Source: a virus. From it: 20,530 bases of DNA. Both the position numbers and the translations under genes were made by a program. The notes beneath the pieces are model-generated. The model worked only from the letters and a program-made list of their open reading frames with translations, was not told the DNA's origin and did not search any database. The DNA is taken from positions 1-20,530 of IMG/VR virus record IMGVR_UViG_3300044972_000531; one strand, 5' to 3'. Positions within the stretch are counted from its first letter, which is position 1; every line of letters starts with the position of its first letter. Below, one piece after another: positions 1 through 7,900 of the stretch.

Positions 1-614
1 GGTGGATATCCAGGATTAAGTGGGTTTCCAGTTCTGTAATAAAATCCACCCTCATAGGTTACTGCATCACCATAACCGTAATCTACGCCATTATCATATG
101 GTCCAATTAAAGTCCATGGAGCAGGACCTGTAGCACCAGTTACTCCTTGAATACCTTGGATACCCTGGTTTCCTTGAGGACCAGTATTACCTTGTGGTCC
201 TACTTCACCTTGAATTCCTTGAATACCTTGGATACCTTGAGGTCCAGTATCTCCAATGGGTCCCTGAGGCCCTGTATCGCCCTGTAAGCCCTGTTCACCC
301 TGTATACCTTGTATACCTTGCTCACCTTGCAAACCAGTCTCTCCGATTGGCCCTGTAGGTCCAGGAACGGTAGAGTCAGCACCAGTAGGACCCTGCGGTC
401 CTGTTAGTCCAGTAGGTCCTTGAGGACCCCTGTCATTAGAAACTAATACATCAGTAACAACGTTTTCAATTTCAACTAGTACATTTGATGGAGCAGTAAA
501 CTCTAAGGTATACACTTCTTGGGTAATAAAATTTTCAATGTCAATTGTTACCTGAGAAGGAGAGGTAAGTTCTACATTATATACTTTTTCTTCAACAAAT
601 ATTTCTGTAGACAC
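1..614 (-). CDS. Collagen-like phage fibre/tail protein (3' end off window)
   Basis: The frame is open from a GTG at 614 to the left edge, so at least 204 residues are present and the C-terminus is missing. The GTG shares one base with the upstream TAG stop (TAGTG). Three parts are visible. Residues 1-60 hold two degenerate tandem copies of about 23 residues, each ending in PS(Q/N)V-x-(I/V)-(D/E)-IEN. Next come roughly 30 Gly-X-Y triplets rich in GPQG, GIQG and GPTG, with one interruption at [11 protein letters not shown]. After that starts a globular part, [11 protein letters not shown] then [15 protein letters not shown], which resembles the small aromatic-rich modules found after collagen stalks in phage fibres. 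Collagen-like repeats form trimeric stalks in many phage fibres, so a host-contact or appendage role is inferred. The third part is too incomplete to name. The C-terminal receptor-binding end, if any, lies outside the window. Confidence 0.85.
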   Translation of the reverse strand, partial: MSTEIFVEEKVYNVELTSPSQVTIDIENFITQEVYTLEFTAPSNVLVEIENVVTDVLVSNDRGPQGPTGLTGPQGPTGADSTVPGPTGPIGETGLQGEQGIQGIQGEQGLQGDTGPQGPIGDTGPQGIQGIQGIQGEVGPQGNTGPQGNQGIQGIQGVTGATGPAPWTLIGPYDNGVDYGYGDAVTYEGGFYYRTGNPLNPGYP

Positions 615-955
615 TATTGAGTCACCTCAGCAGAAACTGCAAAGCGTCCCTTAAGGATGCGTGTTACTTCACCACCAGGAGATTCAACTTCAATGTCATA
701 CATGTGACGACCATAAGGAACTGCAGTCATCTCAGTAGCAGTAGCAGTTACAGTTACTTCTCCTGATTCATTGGCGGTAATTTTTCCATTACTTTTACTT
801 AGGTCAAGAAATTTAGTAGAAGTATTAATGTCACTTCGGACCTGCATGCGCACTCCATAGGAATCAAGGTCCCATGCAATGCCATCAATCTTAATTGTAA
901 AATTTAGATTAAAGGTTGCTCCCTGGTCTGCAACTATGTTATATGTACCAGCCAC
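614..955 (-). CDS. Small beta-rich virion/baseplate-like protein
   Basis: 113 residues from a GTG start that overlaps the preceding gene's TAG by one base (TAGTG, the same arrangement as at its own 3' end). The sequence is rich in alternating hydrophobic and Thr/Val residues with no membrane segment. The opening ([22 protein letters not shown], then a [10 protein letters not shown] stretch) resembles the N-terminal domain seen in small phage tail/baseplate proteins, in which a 'dQGatf...' strand is followed by a 'DLtgy..r.qiR' strand. A later [14 protein letters not shown] segment followed by LKGRF fits the rest of that fold. It lies directly upstream of the collagen-like fibre, so a fibre-attachment or adaptor role is plausible but inferred. 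I am confident that it is a gene, less so about its function. Confidence 0.72.
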   Translation of the reverse strand: MAGTYNIVADQGATFNLNFTIKIDGIAWDLDSYGVRMQVRSDINTSTKFLDLSKSNGKITANESGEVTVTATATEMTAVPYGRHMYDIEVESPGGEVTRILKGRFAVSAEVTQ

Positions 956-1185
956 TATACTTCATCCTTAAGGTGTAAGTTAATATGTTCGTCTAAACGT
1001 TTTTCAATTCGATTAACGGTGTGCGCTATATCTGGAAGGCTTCTTCCACCATTTGATGTTGGCTGAATTGGATAAGTTTGTTCTTTAATAAAAGACTTAA
1101 GTGGAGTTAAGACAAGCCACTTTCCTAGCATCGCTATAACACCTAACGAGGTCGCTACAATGCCTAAAATTTCTGCTACATTCAT
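955..1185 (-). CDS. Small membrane protein, holin-like architecture
   Basis: 76 residues, ATG at 1185 overlapping the upstream TGA by four bases (ATGA). Residues about 4-28 form one hydrophobic segment (ILGIVATSLGVIAMLGKWLVL), followed by a basic and polar stretch and a C-terminal amphipathic helix (IAHTVNRIEKRLDEHINLHLKDE) with heptad-like spacing. One N-terminal transmembrane helix plus a charged C-terminal coil is common in small phage holins and membrane-anchored virion proteins. No lysin gene is adjacent in this window, so holin is only one possibility; a minor virion or assembly protein is the alternative. Confidence 0.7.
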   Translation of the reverse strand: MNVAEILGIVATSLGVIAMLGKWLVLTPLKSFIKEQTYPIQPTSNGGRSLPDIAHTVNRIEKRLDEHINLHLKDEV

Positions 1186-1433
1186 GAGATTTCCTCAACC
1201 TCATATCCAGCATTAACTAAAACTTGCGCTTCTTCATCAGAAATTTTATGTACGCTACCACCAAGGTAGTAGTTATCTGCCAATTCAAGGTCCTCGTTCT
1301 GGGGCCAACGTGTTTCGTAGCATTCACCATCGTAAACTACTACAGTAATTCCACGAGGTATTTGATAAAAATCAAACAGTCTATGGTCCCCAATTGGGCC
1401 TTCCATTACTGTAGGTGGTTTGAATAGGTACAT
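1182..1433 (-). CDS. Hypothetical protein downstream of the capsid gene
   Basis: 83 residues, ATG at 1433 preceded on the minus strand by TGGAGAACAC, a reasonable ribosome-binding site. The protein is acidic and soluble (MYLFKPPTVMEGPIG start; YYLGGSVHKISDEEAQVLVNAGYEVEEI end). The final helix-turn pattern (sDEEA..L.nAGY) is typical of small phage structural or adaptor proteins that I cannot assign to a named family. It follows the major capsid gene by about 70 bp containing a GC hairpin, so its expression may be reduced relative to capsid. It overlaps the next gene by four bases, implying coupling. Confidence 0.68.
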   Translation of the reverse strand: MYLFKPPTVMEGPIGDHRLFDFYQIPRGITVVVYDGECYETRWPQNEDLELADNYYLGGSVHKISDEEAQVLVNAGYEVEEIS

Positions 1434-1467
1434 GTGTTCTCCAGGTAGGTTAAGTTACCAACCCCAC

Positions 1468-1485
1468 CCCCAGGAAAACCTGGGG
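1468..1485 (-). terminator. GC-rich hairpin after the capsid gene
   Basis: A perfect inverted repeat, CCCCAGG-N4-CCTGGGG (7-bp stem, 4-nt loop), sits about 20 bases past the capsid stop codon in the direction of transcription. On the minus strand it is followed by a G-rich stretch rather than a T-run, so it is not a classic intrinsic terminator. It may act as an attenuator or protect the abundant capsid mRNA from 3' exonuclease. What is seen is the stem; the function is inferred. Confidence 0.5.
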
Positions 1486-1503
1486 ATGAGACTGATGACT
1501 TAA

Positions 1504-2427
1504 TTAGTCAGCAATGCTTGAGTCAGACTCAATGCGGTATAGGCACTCGTCGCGGTAGATTGCGTGACCAAGTACGCCGTACCAACCCATTGGGCGTAGA
1601 CGCATCAACTTGTCGGTCACAGGACCAACTACCATGTGTGGCTCTTCTGCCACAACTTCAGCAAGTGCTTGCTGTCCAGCGAAGAACGTTGAGTAAACGC
1701 CTGCTACTGGTTCGATACGTGCAGATTCTACAAAGAATGCACCTTCGAAAGCACCGATTTCACCAGCGTAGATGTTGCCAGTGTCTTGGTAGTTGTGCGG
1801 AGCACGCCAAGCAGCAGCATCAGATTCAGCACGAAGGTCGTGTGAAACTTCTGGATGAATTGCAGACCAGTACATGCTACCCTTGCGGTAAGGGGCCTTG
1901 TTGGCGCGCAATTTAGCAACAACGTAACGAACGTCAGCAGCGGTGATAGTGCCAGTAGCATCTACTCCACCTTCTGCAAAACGAACATTGTCACCTTCAA
2001 GCAGAACATCCTTGACGATTTCGTCAATGCTGTCTGCCATGTTGAATGCAAGAATGTTTGCAATCGCTGGGTCTACATCTGCTAGAGAAAGCAGGTTCAA
2101 CTTGCGAGTTGTAACGGTTGCATTGCCATACTCTTCTAGGGTTACAAGAACCTTATCTGGAGTATCTAGACCTACTGAATCAACGTCAACAGTTTCTGTT
2201 AGTGTTGAAGTCTTGCGAGCAAGGTCCTTGTATTTCTGTAGTACGATAGTTTCGCCTGGGTTAGTTAGGGACGATGGACGCTTATCGGCAACGGCGCGCA
2301 GCATTGGCTGTGCACGTAGTTGGAATTCGATAAGACGGTCATACGCCTTCTGTACTAAACCGGCATCACCAGCGGTTCCACCAAGAGCCGTAGAGGCGGT
2401 GGAGTTAAAGCCAGTTGCATTAGCCAT
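1504..2427 (-). CDS. Major capsid protein, N4-gp56-like
   Basis: 307 residues, ATG at 2427 with AAGGA about nine bases upstream. The protein opens with a short Ala/Thr/Gly-rich stretch, then an acidic/helical N-arm (LVQKAYDRLIEFQLRAQPMLRAVADKRP). A long alpha/beta region follows with a VTLEEYGNATVTTRKLNLLS strand pair and a MADSIDEIVKDVLLEG helix. Near the C-terminus are FAGQQALAEV and a DKLMRLRPMGWYGVLGHAIYRDE segment. The last resembles the 'gpv.DkL.R..p.GWyg..Gy..yR' signature that I associate with the N4-gp56 family of HK97-fold capsid proteins, found in podoviruses. The gene follows the scaffold gene, as expected for a capsid protein. It would form the icosahedral shell. Family assignment is from memory of the pattern; the capsid role is well supported by length, composition and context. 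Confidence 0.85.
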   Translation of the reverse strand: MANATGFNSTASTALGGTAGDAGLVQKAYDRLIEFQLRAQPMLRAVADKRPSSLTNPGETIVLQKYKDLARKTSTLTETVDVDSVGLDTPDKVLVTLEEYGNATVTTRKLNLLSLADVDPAIANILAFNMADSIDEIVKDVLLEGDNVRFAEGGVDATGTITAADVRYVVAKLRANKAPYRKGSMYWSAIHPEVSHDLRAESDAAAWRAPHNYQDTGNIYAGEIGAFEGAFFVESARIEPVAGVYSTFFAGQQALAEVVAEEPHMVVGPVTDKLMRLRPMGWYGVLGHAIYRDECLYRIESDSSIAD

Positions 2428-2459
2428 TTTTTAGTTTCCTTATGTTAGATTGATTTCGA

Positions 2460-2957
2460 CTATTCACTGCCGAAAATCAGATTGAGAAGTTCTTCCTCGG
2501 TCTGAGCCTGATTAATACGGAGAAGGGCATCTTCTGCGCGGTCAGGTGACACAGCACCGGAGGTTACGGCATCAATCTGACGTAATGCAGCCAAGTCGGC
2601 TGGATTAACGGCAGTCCCCGCGTTAGCGGAAGGCACACCAAAAACGTCAGCATAGTCTTCAAGCCATGAATCAAAGTCGTTAGACTCTACATCAATGTCT
2701 TGCGGAATGAATGCTGCTATCTTTGGGCTGATGCCCTTGGATTCTAGGATGGACTTGACACTGGTATCGCGAGTTGTCTTCCGGAGTGACGTTAACTCGG
2801 ATTCCAATTCTTTGATTCTCTTTGATTGTGAACGTTCTGCACGACGCAACTTCTTTACAACATCATCACCTGATGCACGCCGAGGCGTTGGTTGCTCGTC
2901 TAAATCGTCCTCAAAGTCGTCTTCGAAGTCGTCCCATTCTTGAATGTTGTTACTCAT
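2460..2957 (-). CDS. Capsid scaffolding protein
   Basis: 165 residues, ATG at 2957 with AAGGGAG about nine bases upstream. The N-terminus is very acidic (EWDDFEDDFEDDLDEQP), then comes a basic coiled-coil stretch at about 30-60 (VVKKLRRAERSQSKRIKELESELTSLRK), a helical middle, and an acidic C-terminus. High charge, a coiled coil, small size and position immediately upstream of the major capsid gene are the standard picture of a phage scaffolding protein, which guides procapsid assembly and is later expelled or cleaved. Sequence similarity in this class is low, so the call rests on architecture and order. The proteasome-like peptidase encoded at 11.1-11.6 kb is a candidate for removing it. Confidence 0.78.
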   Translation of the reverse strand: MSNNIQEWDDFEDDFEDDLDEQPTPRRASGDDVVKKLRRAERSQSKRIKELESELTSLRKTTRDTSVKSILESKGISPKIAAFIPQDIDVESNDFDSWLEDYADVFGVPSANAGTAVNPADLAALRQIDAVTSGAVSPDRAEDALLRINQAQTEEELLNLIFGSE

Positions 2958-3083
2958 AGTAACCTATCTCCCTTTATTCATTAGTCGAATCGTAGCGACG
3001 CGAATTCACCCAGGGGCGGATGGTTCGGATACTACTACCAGTCTTATACAAGGTAGGGGCTGGTTGGTCCCACCTGATTCTAT
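2958..3083 (-). other. Intergenic gap before the scaffold-capsid genes
   Basis: This is the largest gap inside the late module (about 126 bp); the other late genes abut or overlap. It probably holds a promoter that boosts scaffold and capsid expression. On the minus strand there is a TGGTAGTAGTAT stretch (3040 to 3029) offering a TG-N-TANNNT or TAGTAT -10 element similar to those in the rightward module, but I see no convincing -35 box. The scaffold ribosome-binding site lies at its downstream end. Confidence 0.35.
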
Positions 3084-3959
3084 TTATACTCTACGTTTAC
3101 GTCGTAGACTTGCGGATGATGCACCAGTTGAACCCTGGAACTCAGCACGTGCCTGAGAACGTAAACTTGTTACACCCTCAGAAGTTCTTTGTAAAACATT
3201 TTGTTTTTCAAGTTCAGACTCAAGGTCAATTCCTGAATCAAATGTTTTTGCTGCTGCACCTAAGCCAGTAATTTCTTGCGCTGTTTTTTCGTAACCAGCG
3301 CGAGCACTTCCACGTTCAACGCCCATCTTAAATAACTCTTCTGCATTCATACTATTTGATAAACCAAATTCAGAAGCAGCAGCACGAACACCTGCAATAT
3401 CAATCTTCTTCTTTAGTTCAACAGCACCTGCTTCACCAGTAAGTAAGGCTTTTGCTAAGTCTTTACGACCTATGCTTGGGAAGTTTTGGGAAAGTTCCCT
3501 CTTCAAGAATTCATCAGCATTATCTATTGCGTAGAATGCATTAGATAAGCGTGCAGAAACTTCTTCAGCATCTACGTCTCCACCAATAATGTCTGCAATA
3601 TTTGCATCATTACCTAGGTCGTTTAGACCGTACTTATTAAATTCTTTTTTAATTTGCTTTGTCATTGTTGAGTAGTCAGCAACAGTTGGAATATAAGCAA
3701 CGTTATATCCCTGAGCCTTGCGAGCCTTTAACTTAAAAATACCAGCAAAGCGGTCCTTATAGGCTTGCGGAGCATTCTCGTCCGTTAATAGTACATCGGG
3801 AATATCAGCATCGGTCATACCTTGATTGTAATATTTTTGAGATGCATTGTACAAAGAAAGTAACCAAGGTGCCTCTACGTCAATGTTATCAAAGAAAGCA
3901 GAGAACTGTTGACGAAATACTTCGTAAGCAGGAATCTTATTATCTGTTGTTTCAGCCAT
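3084..3959 (-). CDS. Probable virion-associated protein, unknown function
   Basis: 291 residues, ATG at 3959 overlapping the upstream TAA by one base (TAATG). Mostly alpha-helical and polar, with many Ala/Asp/Lys residues and no membrane span. It starts MAETTDNKIPAYEVFRQQFS and contains APWLLSLYNASQKYYNQGMT and DRFAGIFKLKARKAQGYNVA. It ends in a Gly/Ser-rich basic tail (FQGSTGASSASLRRKRRV) of a kind common in phage internal or head-associated proteins. It pairs with the 314-residue gene just upstream: both contain a helical block mentioning 'L..F...Y' repeats and may be partners. The position between the giant protein and the scaffold suggests an internal virion or connector-associated protein. 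I do not recognise a family. Confidence 0.7.
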   Translation of the reverse strand: MAETTDNKIPAYEVFRQQFSAFFDNIDVEAPWLLSLYNASQKYYNQGMTDADIPDVLLTDENAPQAYKDRFAGIFKLKARKAQGYNVAYIPTVADYSTMTKQIKKEFNKYGLNDLGNDANIADIIGGDVDAEEVSARLSNAFYAIDNADEFLKRELSQNFPSIGRKDLAKALLTGEAGAVELKKKIDIAGVRAAASEFGLSNSMNAEELFKMGVERGSARAGYEKTAQEITGLGAAAKTFDSGIDLESELEKQNVLQRTSEGVTSLRSQARAEFQGSTGASSASLRRKRRV

Positions 3960-4903
3960 TATGCACCAAATCCAAACGCTTTAGCAAATGATGAACCAAG
4001 GTTCTTTGCTTCTTGTTGAGCCATTGTACCATATTGAAAACGAGTATCTGCACGTAAATCTGCGCGGAACTCGTTAAGAGTTTTAGTGTAAGGCTTACTG
4101 TCTTTTGTAGCAGTAAGAGCCTTGCTTAGTGTGTTGTCAAATAAAGTTATCTTATCTGCATTTAAGTCAAGCATTGATGCCATAGTTTGAATGTAGTCTT
4201 GTGCAGCCTCGCGAACAGTTAACGCTGGGTTTTTATTTAGAGCATCAGCAAGACTACCATACAAAGCAATAGCACGCTTTCTGTAATCATTTTTAACTGT
4301 AGTCTCATCACCTTTACCAAGGATAACATCAAGGGTTTGTCCAATTGCAGAACTGTCTGAAAGAACAACACCCATCTCTGATGCGTAAGTTTTAAGATTA
4401 TTTAGAGTCGTTCCTGCTAAACCACCTAGTGACTTTCCTTCTTGAATATATTTGGTTGCAAGACCAACGCTGTACTCGTAAAGGAATGCACCTGTATCAA
4501 ATGAATAACTAGTACTAGTACTGCTAGTACTACCACTACTAGATGAACCACCCGAAGTGTTTCCCTCTGCATCAGTTGTACTTGAAGTTCCACCACTTTC
4601 AGAACTTTTACTTTTACTTTTACTTGCATACCTTTTTTCAGCAGCACGTAAAACCTTAAAGTAAGCAGCCTTTTCTTTTAGGGTTGCGCGACGACCAAAT
4701 AGAGTAATCATCTGTTGGTCTAGTTGACTATATGCAGAAACCTTGGGAGTAAAAGAGTATGACTTACTCTTACTTTTACTTGATGAAGAACTACCCATAC
4801 TGTAAGTAGTAGGTTTACCAGTACTATTAGCACCAGCAAAAGTATCCCCTTGGGTTGCGATAGCAGGATTGTCTGCTGCTGGGCCACTATTCTCGCTTGC
4901 CAT
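3959..4903 (-). CDS. Ser-rich virion-associated protein, unknown function
   Basis: 314 residues, ATG at 4903 overlapping the upstream TAA by one base (TAATG). The N-terminal half contains two low-complexity segments: SSSSSKSKSKSYSF at about 38-51, and SKSKSKSSESGGTSS followed by SGGSSSSGSTSSTSTSYSF at about 94-135. These flank a helical segment (QLDQQMITLFGRRATLKEKAAYFKVLRAAEKRY). The C-terminal half is helical and ordered, with ALNKNPALTVREAAQDYIQ and RADTRFQYGTMAQQEAKNLGSSFAKAFGFGA. The DNA behind the Ser tracts is itself repetitive (TACTAG and TTTTAC units). The layout of disordered linker, helix, linker and helical domain fits a flexible internal virion protein. No enzymatic motif is seen and I cannot name a family. 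Confidence 0.7.
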   Translation of the reverse strand: MASENSGPAADNPAIATQGDTFAGANSTGKPTTYSMGSSSSSKSKSKSYSFTPKVSAYSQLDQQMITLFGRRATLKEKAAYFKVLRAAEKRYASKSKSKSSESGGTSSTTDAEGNTSGGSSSSGSTSSTSTSYSFDTGAFLYEYSVGLATKYIQEGKSLGGLAGTTLNNLKTYASEMGVVLSDSSAIGQTLDVILGKGDETTVKNDYRKRAIALYGSLADALNKNPALTVREAAQDYIQTMASMLDLNADKITLFDNTLSKALTATKDSKPYTKTLNEFRADLRADTRFQYGTMAQQEAKNLGSSFAKAFGFGA

Positions 4904-7900
4904 TATTTAACTCCATTAAGTATTGGTGAATCAACAATGTTTAATTCATCTTGAGATAGATAGCGTTCATACATTTGCTCAAAATCAGGATTCTGTGCAA
5001 TAATGTATTCAGCCATTCGGTCACGCCAATCAGCGAAACGCTCATTAGTTTTAGTATCAAGACCCTCAACTCCAGTTAGAGCGCGGTTCTTTTCTAGTTC
5101 TGCCATGATTACTTCACGACCTTCAAGGTACATAACTAGTCCTTGAATTGACTTATTTTTAGTACCAACAGTTTTCATAAACTGCTCGTCTTTAGTAAAG
5201 TAAAGTGCAAGTTCTACAAACTTATCACTCTTCTGCAATGTTATACGGTTTTCGCGAGTGTCCCAGATTGGAAATTGTTTACCAACGTAGTCAGCAAGAC
5301 GTTCTTTCCATGGACTGTAATACTCTCGATAAGCAGCGGAACCCTTTTTGATGCCATTTTTTTCTGCATCTCGTTCAATGTACTCAAGGTTATTAAAGTA
5401 TTCAGACCAACCAGCGGACATTTGAGCACGACGCTCTGCATCTTCTGGAGACATGTTACGGCTCTTTAATGGTTCACCATTGATTTCAATACTATAAAGT
5501 AAGTCATCCGCAATCGGACTATAGTTATTTTCTTCACCAGGAATATTAAATAGAGCACCAATAAATGGATTGTCTTCATAAAGTTGTGCTGCTTTACTTA
5601 GGGAATTAGTATTAGCCTGAATTCCCTTAACTGTCATTGTATTACTAATTAAACCAAATCGATTGTCAGAATTAGATGAACGCAATGTAGAAACAACACT
5701 ACTTGCGAACATAACACCTTGAGAGTCAAGTTCAGTAATAAGTTTAACAGAACCTTCAGAGTATCCAAATTCATTCTGATACTTTGTAAGACTCTGATTT
5801 AATTCCATCATCTTTGAATCGTTAGTTTTACCAGCAACTACTGGTCCTATTCCAGATGATAACGCTTCGACCATCAATGCTTTTCGAGCCATGTCTTCGG
5901 CTCTAGCAGTAACTTCATCGCTATCTAATGACTCATCATTAAGAATCATTTCGGTAGCAATCTCGTCGCGCGCAGCATCTAAACGTGCAACCCAACGCTG
6001 TTGAACTTGAGGAACTACTTGTTCAATAATTGGCAATGAGCCAGTCATTCCATAAGTAGCGGCAAGGGCAGATATGGTTGCAGAGTTAAATGGAACTGCA
6101 GCACTCTGTACGTTGCTTAGTAAACTACGTCCGTAACCTTTTTCGTAAAAAGGCAAGATGTGCTTACTGGAAAATTCATCAAAAGTAACATCAAAGTTAT
6201 CTTGCAAAAATGAATCTATATTAGTATTTTTTGCTGCAAGTTTAATGCCTTCAGTTGCAATAACTTCACCAACAGGTCCACCAAATGTAGGAATAACAGG
6301 AACCTGTCCCTGTGTAATTACATCAAATCCAGTTGGATTAATTGTAATTGTATCTCTACCAGTTTTACTACGGAGCCATGCTGAGTTAAGTACAATGTTT
6401 TCTTTTCCTGTACCTTTACCCCATGGAGTACCTTCTTCTACAAGATTTCCTTCTTCGTCATAGACGTATCCAGAGCGGTATGGAGCATTGTACGCTTTTG
6501 CAAGCATGTAAGCAACTTCAGGGTTACGAGCAGTTGTTCCTAACCAAAAACGACTTGAGTTCTGGTGTGCCATGTAAAATGGTGTTAAGAAGCGAAGTAC
6601 TTTTGCAGGACTAGTGTATCTTTCTACAGAATAAAGACGCTGCATCAGTTCTTTGTAAGCACGGTCAGTAGCACCAATCTTAATGCGGTCAGCATTAGAT
6701 TCTATGTACGCTCTAACCGAATCATCTGTTGCACCCGGAACCTTGCGTGCTTCTGCTTCATAACGACGAGCCAATTTCTTGGCTTCCGCATCATGAACCA
6801 TACTAAAGAATGGATGACGAATTAGTCTATCTTCAGGCAATGTACCAATAATATTAAATACAAAAGAGACGGCATTTTTATATCCATTGGTAAGAGACTT
6901 GTCGCGTAATTCAACTGCACCAGTAACTTCGAATCTATCATTTAGATGAATTCGCGCTGATTCTTCAGGAGTAAATCCATCGACTGCAAGTTTATGAATA
7001 TTTCCATATGAAACTCCAGGAACAGAACTGCTTGTTGGAAGCAACTGTTCAATCTGTGCATATGTTACTGCAAGTTGTTCTTCAAAGGAAAACTTTGTAT
7101 CCATAGCCCTTGACATGTTTGTCATGCTTTGGTTAATTTCGCGCTTCCAGTTTACTGCTTCTGTATCGGAACTATTCAACCATGCTTTAGCATCTTCAAG
7201 TGCCCTAGTTGGTGATTTTCCTTCTGCTAATCCTTCAACAATTTTACGAGCAGCAGCGTCCTTCATAATCACATTGTTCACGTAATCAGAATGAGCATTG
7301 GCCCACTTAATATCTGTTCTATCAATTCCACGACGAGCATGCCCAGCATTAAGGAATCCACTGCCAGTTACGCGACGCTCATCTAAAAGAATACGAGTTG
7401 AAGAAACTTTGGAACTAGAGGCATTACGAATCATGTCTCCGGCTTCGCCTGCAAAGGCTTGACCTATGTATACACCAGGAAATATTTCTACTTGGTTTTC
7501 ACCGGTATAAGATTTTTTAATTTTACCAGAGGGTGTGACTTTACCGCCAAGTACAGTTAACTCATCTTGCAGGTCTGCTCTTTGAACTAACAATCCAATT
7601 GTTTTATCAGCATGAACGCTCAAACGTTCTAATCCAAACTTTGCATTTCCTAAAGCATAAGAAACAGTTTGCGCTCCATTGGCATCCATCTTTTCTAATT
7701 TAGATAGAGCAAAGTTTGCATCATCACGGTACTTAACAATAGCGTTAATAATGTCCATGCTGGTTGAGCGGTTTGCTAACTGAGCAGCATCTTGCCATTG
7801 CTGGTTTGTAAATAAACGAATAAATTCGTTTCCTGCGTCTGAACCATAATCTGCTTTACCACTAATTGCTGGGTCAACAAGTTCTTTCATTGCTTTTACA

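Noticed and set aside
200-382. A 60-residue minus-strand ORF with repeated Val-Lys-Val motifs
   Set aside because: It is an alternative frame of the Gly-X-Y collagen-like gene; its repeats mirror the repeated DNA of that gene.
1518-2434. Several plus-strand ORFs of 76-163 residues opposite the capsid gene
   Set aside because: They are antisense shadows of a strongly supported capsid gene, with no ribosome-binding sites and odd composition.
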